Assembly: GCF_000807255.1 (NCBI RefSeq)
Contig: NZ_CP009268.1
Span: 3,502,384-3,566,383 of the forward strand
DNA: 64,000 nucleotides
Direction of reading: 5' to 3'
Source: Clostridium pasteurianum DSM 525 = ATCC 6013
Lineage (GTDB): Bacteria > Bacillota > Clostridia > Clostridiales > Clostridiaceae
This document shows, piece after piece, positions 55,978 through 63,607 of this stretch. Numbering within the stretch: the stretch's first letter is position 1; each line of letters begins with the position of its first letter. Under the pieces are notes generated by a model, which made no database searches, was not told where the DNA came from, and saw nothing but the letters and a program-made list of their open reading frames with translations. Made by a program: the position numbers and the translations under genes.

Positions 55978-57929
55978 TATAAATCCTCCCTTGATTTACC
56001 ATTCTTATGAACTAATTTATGTTCTCTAACTTTTTCTAATGTTTTCTCCAGTATATCTAAATAATGCTCATTCTTTTCAGCCCATAATTCTCTACGACAT
56101 CTATTACTTACTTCTATTTGAGTTCTTACCTTCTGTATCTCTTCCTCATATTCAGGAATATTTTCAGTAGTAGTACAAAAGCTGCCACAGTTTAAACAAT
56201 GATTCATTTGCTGCCTACATGGAGATTTAGTAGGCTTAAAACATATTCCGAAAGGAACTCTAACAGCATCTAAATTTTTTTTAACATATTCATATCGTAT
56301 AAGGCTTTCGCCTTTGTCTGACGATAACTCTATTTTTTCAAGTTTATTGGTTTTAGTATCAACCTTAAATAATTCTAAGTCCTCAGTATTCTTCCATTTC
56401 TCGTAGAGAGTATTTTCACTTACAGTTGCATAATATACTGTCATTTGCAAGCTTTGATGTCCTAATATTTGTTGTATAATACTTATACCCATACCTTGTT
56501 CTACATATTCTTTAGCTCTTGTATGTCTTAATGAATGAAGTCTAAAATGATATAATTCACCATTAACATCTCTAATATCTTTTTGTTCAATAAGTCTTTT
56601 AATTGTAAGCAATAAAGAATGTTTCGCCAATGGGTTTCCTTTTAATTTACCTTCATAAGTATTAAATAAATATTTTTTAAAGTTGTTTTCTTCCGTACTC
56701 AATTCTTTGGCCTTATTAATACATTTTTGAACCATCTCAGCCACCTTATCCCTAATCGGGATTTTAAGGAGTGCTATACCCGTCTTTGTTATTTCTCCAC
56801 AAAGATAATAATTGTAATTTTCTTCTTTGTTATTCCATATTTTCTCTAAACAATTGTTATATCTAAGATTCAATATATCAGTGCCACGCCATCCTGTTTC
56901 CCTAAGTAAAATATAAATAGGTATGTATTGTGGTCTATCTAAAGCCATAATATTATTATCTAATTGTTTTAATATAGGTTCTGGAACAAATTTAGCTTTC
57001 TTAACTTCATCCTTATTTAGTTCTCTTTTAGGAATATCACCTTGAAATATTAAAAATGCTACTTCCTTTTTAGGAGCTTTATCATATTGAGCCATTTGTA
57101 TATATTCTAAAAATGTTCTTATATAAGATACAAATTTACATCTATAAGTTGGATTTTTGTATCTATAATCATTACCTAACCAATATAAATAATTCTCTAT
57201 ATCTTTTCTTGATAAATGTTCTATAAATCCATCAATATATCCATTAGAATAAAACTTATTTAAAAAGTAATTTAAATTATTTAAAATCTGACAACAATGA
57301 TTCCAACTTTTTTTTGTAATAATAGTTTTGAAATATTTTTTTATAGTTTCTCTATAATAAATAGGAATAGTACTAAAATTAAGTTGATTATTTACTCCAT
57401 TATTAGCTCCACTTGCAGGAATTTTAGCACCATTAATATTTTTTGAATACCATATATCTTTTTCAGTTTCTTCTCTGTCATCATAGAAATCTTTGATGAA
57501 ATCTAGAATAGAAGGTAAACCTTTCATTTCTTGTGAAGTCATTACATTATTAATCAACAAATAATTGTTAAATTTTAGACTAAAAGATTCTTTATCAATA
57601 GAATTAAAAGTTTCAAGAAACTTATAGTATTTATTTATAAAGACAGAAAAATGTTTAAATGTATTTCCTAACTTTACAATATAAGTATTCTTCAACAGGT
57701 TATTTTTAAAGTTGTAAGTAATATAATATTTAATTTCATTTTTAATATATTGATTTTTAAACTTATCAAAATCAATATATCTTACAGCATAGATTTTCTT
57801 CCCTACAAAGAATTTTTCAGTTAAATCCCATTTGTCATTATTTATCCAATATTCATTGTCTTGTTTCAAATACTCAATTATTTCACCATATTTATTCTGT
57901 TGATTACTTCTAATTTCTTGTATTTTCAC
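55977..57929 (-). CDS. tnpB: Tn554-family tyrosine recombinase TnpB
   Basis: 650 residues. The C-terminal catalytic domain (about 300-540) has the Arg in LLRETGWRGTDILNLR, HxxR in HSLRHTRAKEYVEQG, HQ in GHQSLQMTVYY, and the Tyr nucleophile nearby. A cysteine-rich end (GICFKPTKSPCRQQMNHCLNCG) may bind zinc. The long N-terminus is less conserved. A GTG at 57929 is chosen: AAGGAG inside the end of tnpA lies eight bases ahead, and it follows the tnpA TAG directly. An ATG six codons earlier gives the longer reading. Confidence 0.82.
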   Translation of the reverse strand: MKIQEIRSNQQNKYGEIIEYLKQDNEYWINNDKWDLTEKFFVGKKIYAVRYIDFDKFKNQYIKNEIKYYITYNFKNNLLKNTYIVKLGNTFKHFSVFINKYYKFLETFNSIDKESFSLKFNNYLLINNVMTSQEMKGLPSILDFIKDFYDDREETEKDIWYSKNINGAKIPASGANNGVNNQLNFSTIPIYYRETIKKYFKTIITKKSWNHCCQILNNLNYFLNKFYSNGYIDGFIEHLSRKDIENYLYWLGNDYRYKNPTYRCKFVSYIRTFLEYIQMAQYDKAPKKEVAFLIFQGDIPKRELNKDEVKKAKFVPEPILKQLDNNIMALDRPQYIPIYILLRETGWRGTDILNLRYNNCLEKIWNNKEENYNYYLCGEITKTGIALLKIPIRDKVAEMVQKCINKAKELSTEENNFKKYLFNTYEGKLKGNPLAKHSLLLTIKRLIEQKDIRDVNGELYHFRLHSLRHTRAKEYVEQGMGISIIQQILGHQSLQMTVYYATVSENTLYEKWKNTEDLELFKVDTKTNKLEKIELSSDKGESLIRYEYVKKNLDAVRVPFGICFKPTKSPCRQQMNHCLNCGSFCTTTENIPEYEEEIQKVRTQIEVSNRCRRELWAEKNEHYLDILEKTLEKVREHKLVHKNGKSREDL

Positions 57930-57930
57930 A

Positions 57931-59058
57931 CTATTTATCTCCTTCATTATAAATATCTAATTTTAAGTTAGATTGAGTTTTATTGAACTCTTCCATTATT
58001 TCTTTATCCGAAGGATGTATATATGTGTTTAAAGTAGTATAGATATTTTTATGACCAGCTCTTATTCTAAGTAATTCAGGTTGCCATCCTGCCATTCTAA
58101 GTACTGTTAATGAACTGTGTCTAAACATATGTGGCGTAGCATATATATTAGTTTTCTTTACCAATTTTCTGAATAAATTATCTATATCAATGTAGTTCAT
58201 TGACTTATATTGATGTTTACCACTTATTTTTATAAATACATGATTAGTTTCAACTTCATCAGTATGGTATTCAGCTATATATTCCATAAACATATCAGCT
58301 AAATTTTGTGAAATATCAATTCTACGAGGACTTGATACTGTCTTAATCTCTGCATTATTCTCAAGTTCACCTCGGTCTTTGATGTCAATAATCATATCAC
58401 TTACATCAAAATCTTCTATCCATAAACTCAAGGCTTCGCCTATTCTCATACCTGTTTCATAGAGTAGTAATAATAAAAACTTATCTCTTAGATTATTACA
58501 AGCTCTAACGAGCATTTCTATTTCATCTTTTTTTAAAGTTTTAGGTTTGGATTTTGGAACTTTGATCCTTAATATATTGCTTGTAACTTTCTTCTGTTCA
58601 TGAGCTATTCCATATAAAAATCCTTTAAAATTTCTACTTGGAGCAGATAAAAATTTCTTTAACCTATCTGAAATATTGTTGCTATATTCTTCATGTCTTA
58701 AAATATAGTCATAGAACGCTAAAACTGTATTTACTATTACATTGATAGTTCTTGGACTTCTTGCTGAATCTATTTTATCTGTGGGAATAACCTTTAGACT
58801 CTTATAAGGATTTTGTAACCAATTCACAAATAATGCTAAGTCATCAATAGTTACCTTTTGAAAATTCAATTCCCTTTGTTCTAAATATTCAAAATATAGC
58901 TTCAAATGTTGACAGTACATTCGCAAAGTATTTCTTGCATAGTTTGTATTATCCCTAAACCTAATGAACTTTAATATTGATTCTACAGGCAACCCCTCTT
59001 TATCAGCTACATAATATCTCTCTTTATCATCTTCAGTTCTTACTTTTACTACTTCCAT
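57931..59058 (-). CDS. tnpA: Tn554-family tyrosine recombinase TnpA
   Basis: 375 residues. SAM-like N-terminal core-binding domain (about 20-125), then the catalytic domain: Arg in LLYETGMRIGEALSLW, HMFRHSSLTVLRMAG (HxxR), GHKNIYTTLNTYIH with the His/Lys and the Tyr nucleophile. Resembles XerC/D and phage integrases, but the company of tnpB and tnpC identifies the Tn554 class. AGGAGTGAAG precedes the ATG. Expression may now depend on the T-box leader upstream as well as any element promoter. Confidence 0.85.
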   Translation of the reverse strand: MEVVKVRTEDDKERYYVADKEGLPVESILKFIRFRDNTNYARNTLRMYCQHLKLYFEYLEQRELNFQKVTIDDLALFVNWLQNPYKSLKVIPTDKIDSARSPRTINVIVNTVLAFYDYILRHEEYSNNISDRLKKFLSAPSRNFKGFLYGIAHEQKKVTSNILRIKVPKSKPKTLKKDEIEMLVRACNNLRDKFLLLLLYETGMRIGEALSLWIEDFDVSDMIIDIKDRGELENNAEIKTVSSPRRIDISQNLADMFMEYIAEYHTDEVETNHVFIKISGKHQYKSMNYIDIDNLFRKLVKKTNIYATPHMFRHSSLTVLRMAGWQPELLRIRAGHKNIYTTLNTYIHPSDKEIMEEFNKTQSNLKLDIYNEGDK

Positions 59059-59243
59059 ATTTCTATCTTCACTCCTATGGTCTATTTATTCTAACCATAG
59101 GCTTTACTATAATTACTTTAATTATTCTAACTATTTATATAGTAATTTAAGTTATATTCTTATATAAAAGTAGTACATAAAACACTGTAAATACTATTTA
59201 ATTTCCTACACTATATTTCTTAATTTAAATTATTTTATATAAA
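59059..59243. other. Short gap containing left end of the Tn554-like element
   Basis: AT-rich with a local direct repeat around TTAGAATAA (about 59083-59091 and 59118-59125) and complementary CCTATGG/CCATAGG segments before tnpA. One transposon end must lie here, just past the T-box terminator. Confidence 0.4.
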
Positions 59244-59623
59244 AATGACAAAAATACCCTTCATCCCTGAAAGGGACGAAGAGCATTCGCGGTACCACCC
59301 TAATTAAAGCCTATTTTAGACTTTCTCTTTAGTAGAAAAAAATATTTCTTTCCCCTATAACGTGAGGAACACGTCTTTATCTATTATAAGAACAACAGGA
59401 TAGTAAATAATAAAAATTTTATTTTTCAATAAATCCTGTAATCCCAATTTCTCAATAGGAAACTTAGAGGCTGCCTTCTATAAGGTATACTATTGGATTT
59501 TCAGCTTAGATATCACTATTAAAATGCAATTATAATTTTTCATTTTTATAAGATATCTTATCCAACTCTCTTAAAATATAAAACTTATATACTCTTCCTC
59601 ATCATAGTCTTTACAATTAGTTT
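59244..59623 (-). promoter_or_regulatory. T-box riboswitch leader
   Basis: Complete T-box architecture on the minus strand. Stem I base pairs GAGG (59597-59600) with CCTC, and TATAAG with CTTATA above an internal loop that has AGTA on the 5' side and GAAGGCAG on the 3' side (59471-59478). The T-box signature GGGTGGTACCGCG is at 59288-59300. The terminator TCGTCCC-TTTC-AGGGATGA region with GTATTTTTG is at 59244-59284. By the usual register after GAA the specifier would be GGC (Gly, 59473-59475). The bulge reads TGGT, which predicts an A discriminator, whereas B. subtilis tRNA-Gly has U; the neighbouring register GCA (Ala) is therefore also possible. Downstream lies a transposon, not the expected amino-acid gene. 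Confidence 0.9.
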
Positions 59624-59629
59624 TTAACA

Positions 59630-59658
59630 ATTATATCAAAATAGTTACTACTATTCAA
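59630..59658 (-). promoter_or_regulatory. Sigma-A type promoter of the T-box leader
   Basis: TTGAAT (59653-59658) and TATAAT (59630-59635) separated by exactly 17 bases on the minus strand. This puts the transcript start near 59623, directly ahead of T-box stem I. Confidence 0.75.
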
Positions 59659-59670
59659 GATTTTTAGATA

Positions 59671-60069
59671 TTATTTATTTCCGCTGCTTTTACTATCTGT
59701 ATTATTTTTATCAGATTTCTTTGACTTGAACTTTGAAACTATTTCTGGTACTAAATTAATCAAGCTATCCAAATTACTCTTGCCGGATATAGGTAATAAT
59801 GTAACTTTATCTCCTGTTACTGCAATTACCGCATTGGGAGTAACCTTGGCTGCAGCTCCAAGACCCGTTCCATTTTTAGAATTTTCTTCACTTTTACCAC
59901 TATTATTTCCTGCTCCTGTACCACATCCAAAAGAAAGACTTACTATTGGAACCAATGTAGTCTCCCCTATTGTTATTGGTTCACCTATCACAGTTTCAGT
60001 TTTTAAAAAATTCTCTAAGTTATTAAATAAGGTATCTAGATTTTCTTTTAAAGAAGCCTGACTATTCAT
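59671..60069 (-). CDS. ytfJ: Sporulation protein YtfJ (GerW family)
   Basis: 132 residues. LDTLFNNLENFLKTETVIGEPITIGETTLVPIVSLSFGCGTG is the GerW/YtfJ signature; GLGAAAKVTPNAVIAVTGDKVTLLPI follows, and a Lys/Ser-rich tail ends the protein. Found in spores and linked to germination in Bacillus. It directly follows a DUF2953 gene as ytfJ follows ytfI in Bacillus. TAAGGAGG seven bases before the ATG. Confidence 0.88.
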   Translation of the reverse strand: MNSQASLKENLDTLFNNLENFLKTETVIGEPITIGETTLVPIVSLSFGCGTGAGNNSGKSEENSKNGTGLGAAAKVTPNAVIAVTGDKVTLLPISGKSNLDSLINLVPEIVSKFKSKKSDKNNTDSKSSGNK

Positions 60070-60223
60070 TTGCTACCTCCTTATATATAAAGTATTTCTT
60101 AGGTGCAACTCTCTATATTTAAATTAACTTTAAATAAATTATATGGATAAACACCTAATCTTTAATCTTATTTTACAAAAATCTCTATTAATATTTAGAT
60201 ATGATCAATAATTATGTAAGAAT

Positions 60224-60856
60224 TTAAACTTTTGTTAATATAAACTTTCTTAATTCTTTTTCTCTTAATACTTTTACAATAACAAATATAATCTTAAAAA
60301 GATTTACTTTTCCTTTAGCCTCAATTAATATATTTAAGACAATTTTGTCGAAAACAGGAGAAACATCTATTTTTACTAAACTAAAATTTAGTTTTATTAT
60401 TGATAATACAGAACTTATAGCTCCTGTAAAAAAAGGATCTTCAAACCCATATACTCCCTTTATATTAAAAGTGTTAGGTTTCAATATTAAAAAGACATCC
60501 CTTAAATAGGATAATACTTTTTTTAAAAAATTTAAATCTAAATTTTTTAAATTAATTTTAAATTTTTTATTTATAGATTTGCTATTTTCTATGTATTTAT
60601 TTCTATTTTTTTTAAAACTGGAATAAATACGTAGATTAAAAAAATAAACCTCTATTTGAAATTGATCTGACAAATTAAAAACAATAATTTTAAATATACC
60701 TATTAACCAATTTACATGAACTTTAACTTTAAAATTTTCTCTTGTATTACCTTCTATAAAATAATTATAAGGAATAAGCAATAACATAATTAATAAAATT
60801 ACAGCTATAATAAATATTATAATAAAAATTTTAAAAGCTAAAATTATTCCAAACAT
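60224..60856 (-). CDS. DUF2953 membrane protein (YtfI-like)
   Basis: 210 residues. One strong transmembrane segment at residues 6-28, then a basic, Phe/Ile-rich part. The family block is FNIKGVYGFEDPFFTGAISSVLSI (PxxTGxxxG). In Bacillus ytfI precedes ytfJ, and the same order here supports the call. Function unknown; association with sporulation is inferred from context. Confidence 0.75.
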   Translation of the reverse strand: MFGIILAFKIFIIIFIIAVILLIMLLLIPYNYFIEGNTRENFKVKVHVNWLIGIFKIIVFNLSDQFQIEVYFFNLRIYSSFKKNRNKYIENSKSINKKFKINLKNLDLNFLKKVLSYLRDVFLILKPNTFNIKGVYGFEDPFFTGAISSVLSIIKLNFSLVKIDVSPVFDKIVLNILIEAKGKVNLFKIIFVIVKVLREKELRKFILTKV

Positions 60857-60900
60857 TATTTACCCACTCTCTAAAATACAAAAATTCCATTTATAATTAA

Positions 60901-62760
60901 TTATGAATATATATCTGAAAATTCAATATTAATTCTTTCTGTATTTGTTTCATAAAAAGCTTTATTTTCAGCACTTTTATCTACATGTACCACTGGTAAA
61001 TTTATAATAAAATTACTTCCAACATCAACTTCACTTTCAATATCAATGGTCCCTCCATGTAATTCTACAAAAGATTTTACTAAAGATAAACCAAGTCCAG
61101 TTCCTTCTCTATTTCTGCTGAGTGTTTTATCAACTTGTCCAAATCTTTCAAAAATCAATTTCTTTTTATCTTCTGGTATGCCTATTCCAGTATCCTTTAC
61201 CATAATAGAAACATTTTCTCCTTCATCTATTACATTAACTAGTATCTGCCCACCTGAATTTGTAAATTTAACAGCATTTGAAAGTAAATTCAACATAATT
61301 CTTTCAATTTTATCTGCATCCACAGCTGTTATTTTTTCTTCTACATTAGTATCGAAAATAAGTTTAATACCTTTACTTTCCACATAATCTGATATAGATA
61401 GAGTTATATCTTCTATCATATTTACAATATTAGTATTTTCCAATTGAAGTTTTAAAAAACCTGTATCATATTTAGTTATATCCAGCAAATTATTTATAAG
61501 TTTTAATAACCTATAACTATTTGTTCTCATAATGTCCACATAATCATTTCTCTTTTGTATATAATTGCAGTCTCCATCCTTATTATACAACTTTATCATC
61601 TGTAATGCAGAAAATATAAGATTAAGCGGAGTTTTTAACTCGTGAGATATATTTATAAAGAATTCTGTAATAGTTTTATTAAATTCTCTAGATTCCTGTA
61701 AAAGTTTTGTATTTCTTTCTACATCCTTCTGTAATTCTAGCACTTCCTTTTCAAAAGTTATGTTTCTTAAAATGCTGAGAATAGCAGGTTTTCCCTCATA
61801 AATAAAAAAACAAGAGGTATTTTCAATAGCTATAATTTCATTATTTGCATTTAATATTTTTTCCTCAAACACGAATTTAGGCAATTTTTCTTTATATATT
61901 TTACAAAATTTGTCCTTTAAGTTAGCTTTACCTTCATCTGGTAAGAAACATAAAATAGATTTTCCTATAATATCTGAATAACTATTAAATCCTAAAAGTT
62001 TAGCTGCACTTTCATTTACGAATATCAATTTATTATTACGATGTACCAAAATAGCTTCATAGGAATTTTCAATAAGTAAATCATAACAGGATTTATTCTT
62101 TATCAAATTTTCTTCCATAAATCTTCTCTTCTCATCATTCTGTTCTAATTTACTGTTTAAAAGCTTTAATTGTACATCCTTATTTGCAATTCTCTTGTCT
62201 TCCATTTCCTTATAATGTCCTAATGGCCAGGCTGTTAAAATAAATACCCCCACTATAATCAAATCATTTTGAAAATAATAATTTATATCTCCCACAGAAA
62301 CATAGGTAAAATCTATAATTAAAATTATGGCAGAAGAAATACATGCTGTAATCATTCCCATTCTCTTTCCAAGTTGAAGTGTAGAAGATATAATTACAAG
62401 CAAAAAAAGACATTTTATTTGGTTTGAATAAGTGTTAGTTATGAGTATCAATGTAGTATAGATCCCAATAAGAATACTATTTTCAACAGTCCTTATTATA
62501 AAATTGTATTTTAGTCTATATATTTTGGATATCAGATGAGAAAAAAACCACCACAAGAATATTGCCAAAAATACAAGTAATCCTGTAGAGTTTATCTTCA
62601 AAAAATTATTATAGTTATATCCAAATAAATGGTTTTCAAATATTTTCTCATATATTACAATAACACAAAAAAATAGTGATGCTAATTTCACTATAGAAAT
62701 TATTTCATTTATTCTTTTTTCTTCATTTTGCTGAATTTGTTCCATATTATTCTCACACAC
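60901..62760 (-). CDS. Membrane PAS-domain sensor histidine kinase
   Basis: 619 residues. About six transmembrane helices lie in residues 25-190. A short coiled coil is followed by a PAS domain (about 225-345; NSYEAILVHRNNKLIFVNESAAKLLG), HisKA with His in FFINISHELKTPLNLIFSAL, and HATPase_c with LLSNAVKF, DTGIGIP and EGTGLGLSLVKSFVELHGG. Tail INIEFSDIYS as in the other two kinases here. It lies directly after agrB-agrD but is not of the AgrC (HPK10) type. No response regulator adjacent. The start may be this GTG or the ATG five codons later. Confidence 0.88.
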   Translation of the reverse strand: MCENNMEQIQQNEEKRINEIISIVKLASLFFCVIVIYEKIFENHLFGYNYNNFLKINSTGLLVFLAIFLWWFFSHLISKIYRLKYNFIIRTVENSILIGIYTTLILITNTYSNQIKCLFLLVIISSTLQLGKRMGMITACISSAIILIIDFTYVSVGDINYYFQNDLIIVGVFILTAWPLGHYKEMEDKRIANKDVQLKLLNSKLEQNDEKRRFMEENLIKNKSCYDLLIENSYEAILVHRNNKLIFVNESAAKLLGFNSYSDIIGKSILCFLPDEGKANLKDKFCKIYKEKLPKFVFEEKILNANNEIIAIENTSCFFIYEGKPAILSILRNITFEKEVLELQKDVERNTKLLQESREFNKTITEFFINISHELKTPLNLIFSALQMIKLYNKDGDCNYIQKRNDYVDIMRTNSYRLLKLINNLLDITKYDTGFLKLQLENTNIVNMIEDITLSISDYVESKGIKLIFDTNVEEKITAVDADKIERIMLNLLSNAVKFTNSGGQILVNVIDEGENVSIMVKDTGIGIPEDKKKLIFERFGQVDKTLSRNREGTGLGLSLVKSFVELHGGTIDIESEVDVGSNFIINLPVVHVDKSAENKAFYETNTERINIEFSDIYS

Positions 62761-62769
62761 CTATTTTAA

Positions 62770-62807
62770 AAATGAATAATATAAGGACCATTATGGCCCT
62801 TATATTA
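62770..62807 (-). terminator. Terminator after agrD
   Basis: AATATAAGGGCCAT pairs with ATGGTCCTTATATT, directly after the agrD stop, with TTTTTA after it on the minus strand. It separates agrBD from the histidine kinase gene. Confidence 0.75.
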
Positions 62808-62942
62808 TTTCTTTTGTAAGCATTTTGGTTCCTTGGGCTGATAGAAAGAAAAAGTGCAAGCTGAAGCTGAAGTAGAAAATGCTGTACGCTTAAATATGAC
62901 ACTGATGTTTTTTTTAAGAGTATTTTTTAATTTATTCTTCAT
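62805..62942 (-). CDS. agrD: AgrD-type autoinducing peptide precursor
   Basis: 45 residues. Basic amphipathic leader (MKNKLKNTLKKNISVIFKR), small-residue linker TAFSTSASA, then the core and recognition tail: SACTFSFYQPKEPKCLQKK. The Cys at residue 29 would close the thiolactone, and the Pro/Lys/Glu-rich C-terminal segment is the part AgrB recognises. AGGAAGTG precedes the ATG, which starts four bases after the agrB stop. The short length explains why standard calling can miss it. The exact mature peptide cannot be deduced. Confidence 0.82.
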   Translation of the reverse strand: MKNKLKNTLKKNISVIFKRTAFSTSASACTFSFYQPKEPKCLQKK

Positions 62943-62946
62943 TTTT

Positions 62947-63600
62947 TCACTTCCTTACAATATATTTTAAGATATTATCAATCTTTCCCATAATAACATG
63001 TCCTAGAACTGTTAGTGAAAAGCATTGCCAAAACACTCCAAAGCATATACATTCCAGTATCTTTAGTAAAATTATGTATGCAAAGTTAATGTATAAAATT
63101 GTTAATAAAATCAATAAAACTGATATTAAAGTCATAACTAATATTGACATATTTTTTAGATTTTTTCTCATTTCCATATTAACTATAGGTTTTGCTGGAC
63201 TGTCTACAGGTGCCAATTTTAATATAATATAATAGGAAAATATTAAAATTATTATTGCTATTACATTGACAAACTTGAATGGAATATAATTATAAATTTT
63301 ATTTACAATTATTGGAAAAAGTATTGAAATACAAGTGCCAATAACTATACATCTGTTAGGAGAATCTGAATGTACTCCCCCTGAATATTTTCTAAGTATA
63401 ATAATTGTAAAAGTTATTGCTAAACTCTCCAAGAACACTCCAAATATTACTCCAAATATTATTACAGATATTATATTTATTGATTTTAAAATAAAAATTA
63501 ATGCACCATATTCTATCATCTCTAATTCATCTTTATCTATTTCTGAGGCATTACATATATTTGACACAATACTTTTAGACAATTTTTCAACCAAAAACAT
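62947..63600 (-). CDS. agrB: AgrB-type peptide processing protease/exporter
   Basis: 217 residues. About five to six transmembrane helices. The conserved catalytic His and Cys of AgrB lie in LRKYSGGVHSDSPNRCIVIG (His in GGVHS, Cys in NRC). It also has the family's AKPIVNMEMRKNLK block. It cleaves AgrD and forms the cyclic autoinducer. The ATG at 63600 has AGGAGA eleven bases ahead; a TTG seven codons earlier overlaps the preceding gene. Followed at once by agrD. Confidence 0.92.
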   Translation of the reverse strand: MFLVEKLSKSIVSNICNASEIDKDELEMIEYGALIFILKSINIISVIIFGVIFGVFLESLAITFTIIILRKYSGGVHSDSPNRCIVIGTCISILFPIIVNKIYNYIPFKFVNVIAIIILIFSYYIILKLAPVDSPAKPIVNMEMRKNLKNMSILVMTLISVLLILLTILYINFAYIILLKILECICFGVFWQCFSLTVLGHVIMGKIDNILKYIVRK

Positions 63601-63607
63601 TCTGAAG

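Larger units (their letters stand above)
55603..59058 (-). mobile_element. Tn554-like transposon, tnpA-tnpB-tnpC only
   Basis: Three tightly overlapping leftward genes encode two tyrosine recombinases and a short coiled-coil protein, in the sizes and order of Tn554 TnpA (about 360), TnpB (about 630) and TnpC (about 125). The coordinates given are those of the genes; the true ends must lie within 55525-55602 and 59059-59243. No resistance or other cargo gene is present, unlike Tn554 itself. Tn554-class elements have no inverted terminal repeats, so the ends cannot be drawn by eye. It separates a T-box leader from the lrp-aminotransferase operon. Confidence 0.8.

Noticed and set aside
55977-59058. 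Paired tyrosine recombinases as phage or ICE integrases
   Set aside because: No phage or conjugation genes are near, and the third short coiled-coil gene plus the sizes and overlaps fit Tn554 tnpA-tnpB-tnpC.
60901-62760. Histidine kinase next to agrBD as the AgrC receptor
   Set aside because: It is a PAS-HisKA-HATPase kinase of the same tail-sharing group as two distant kinases, lies beyond a terminator, and is not of the AgrC (HPK10) type. A functional link remains possible but is not shown.
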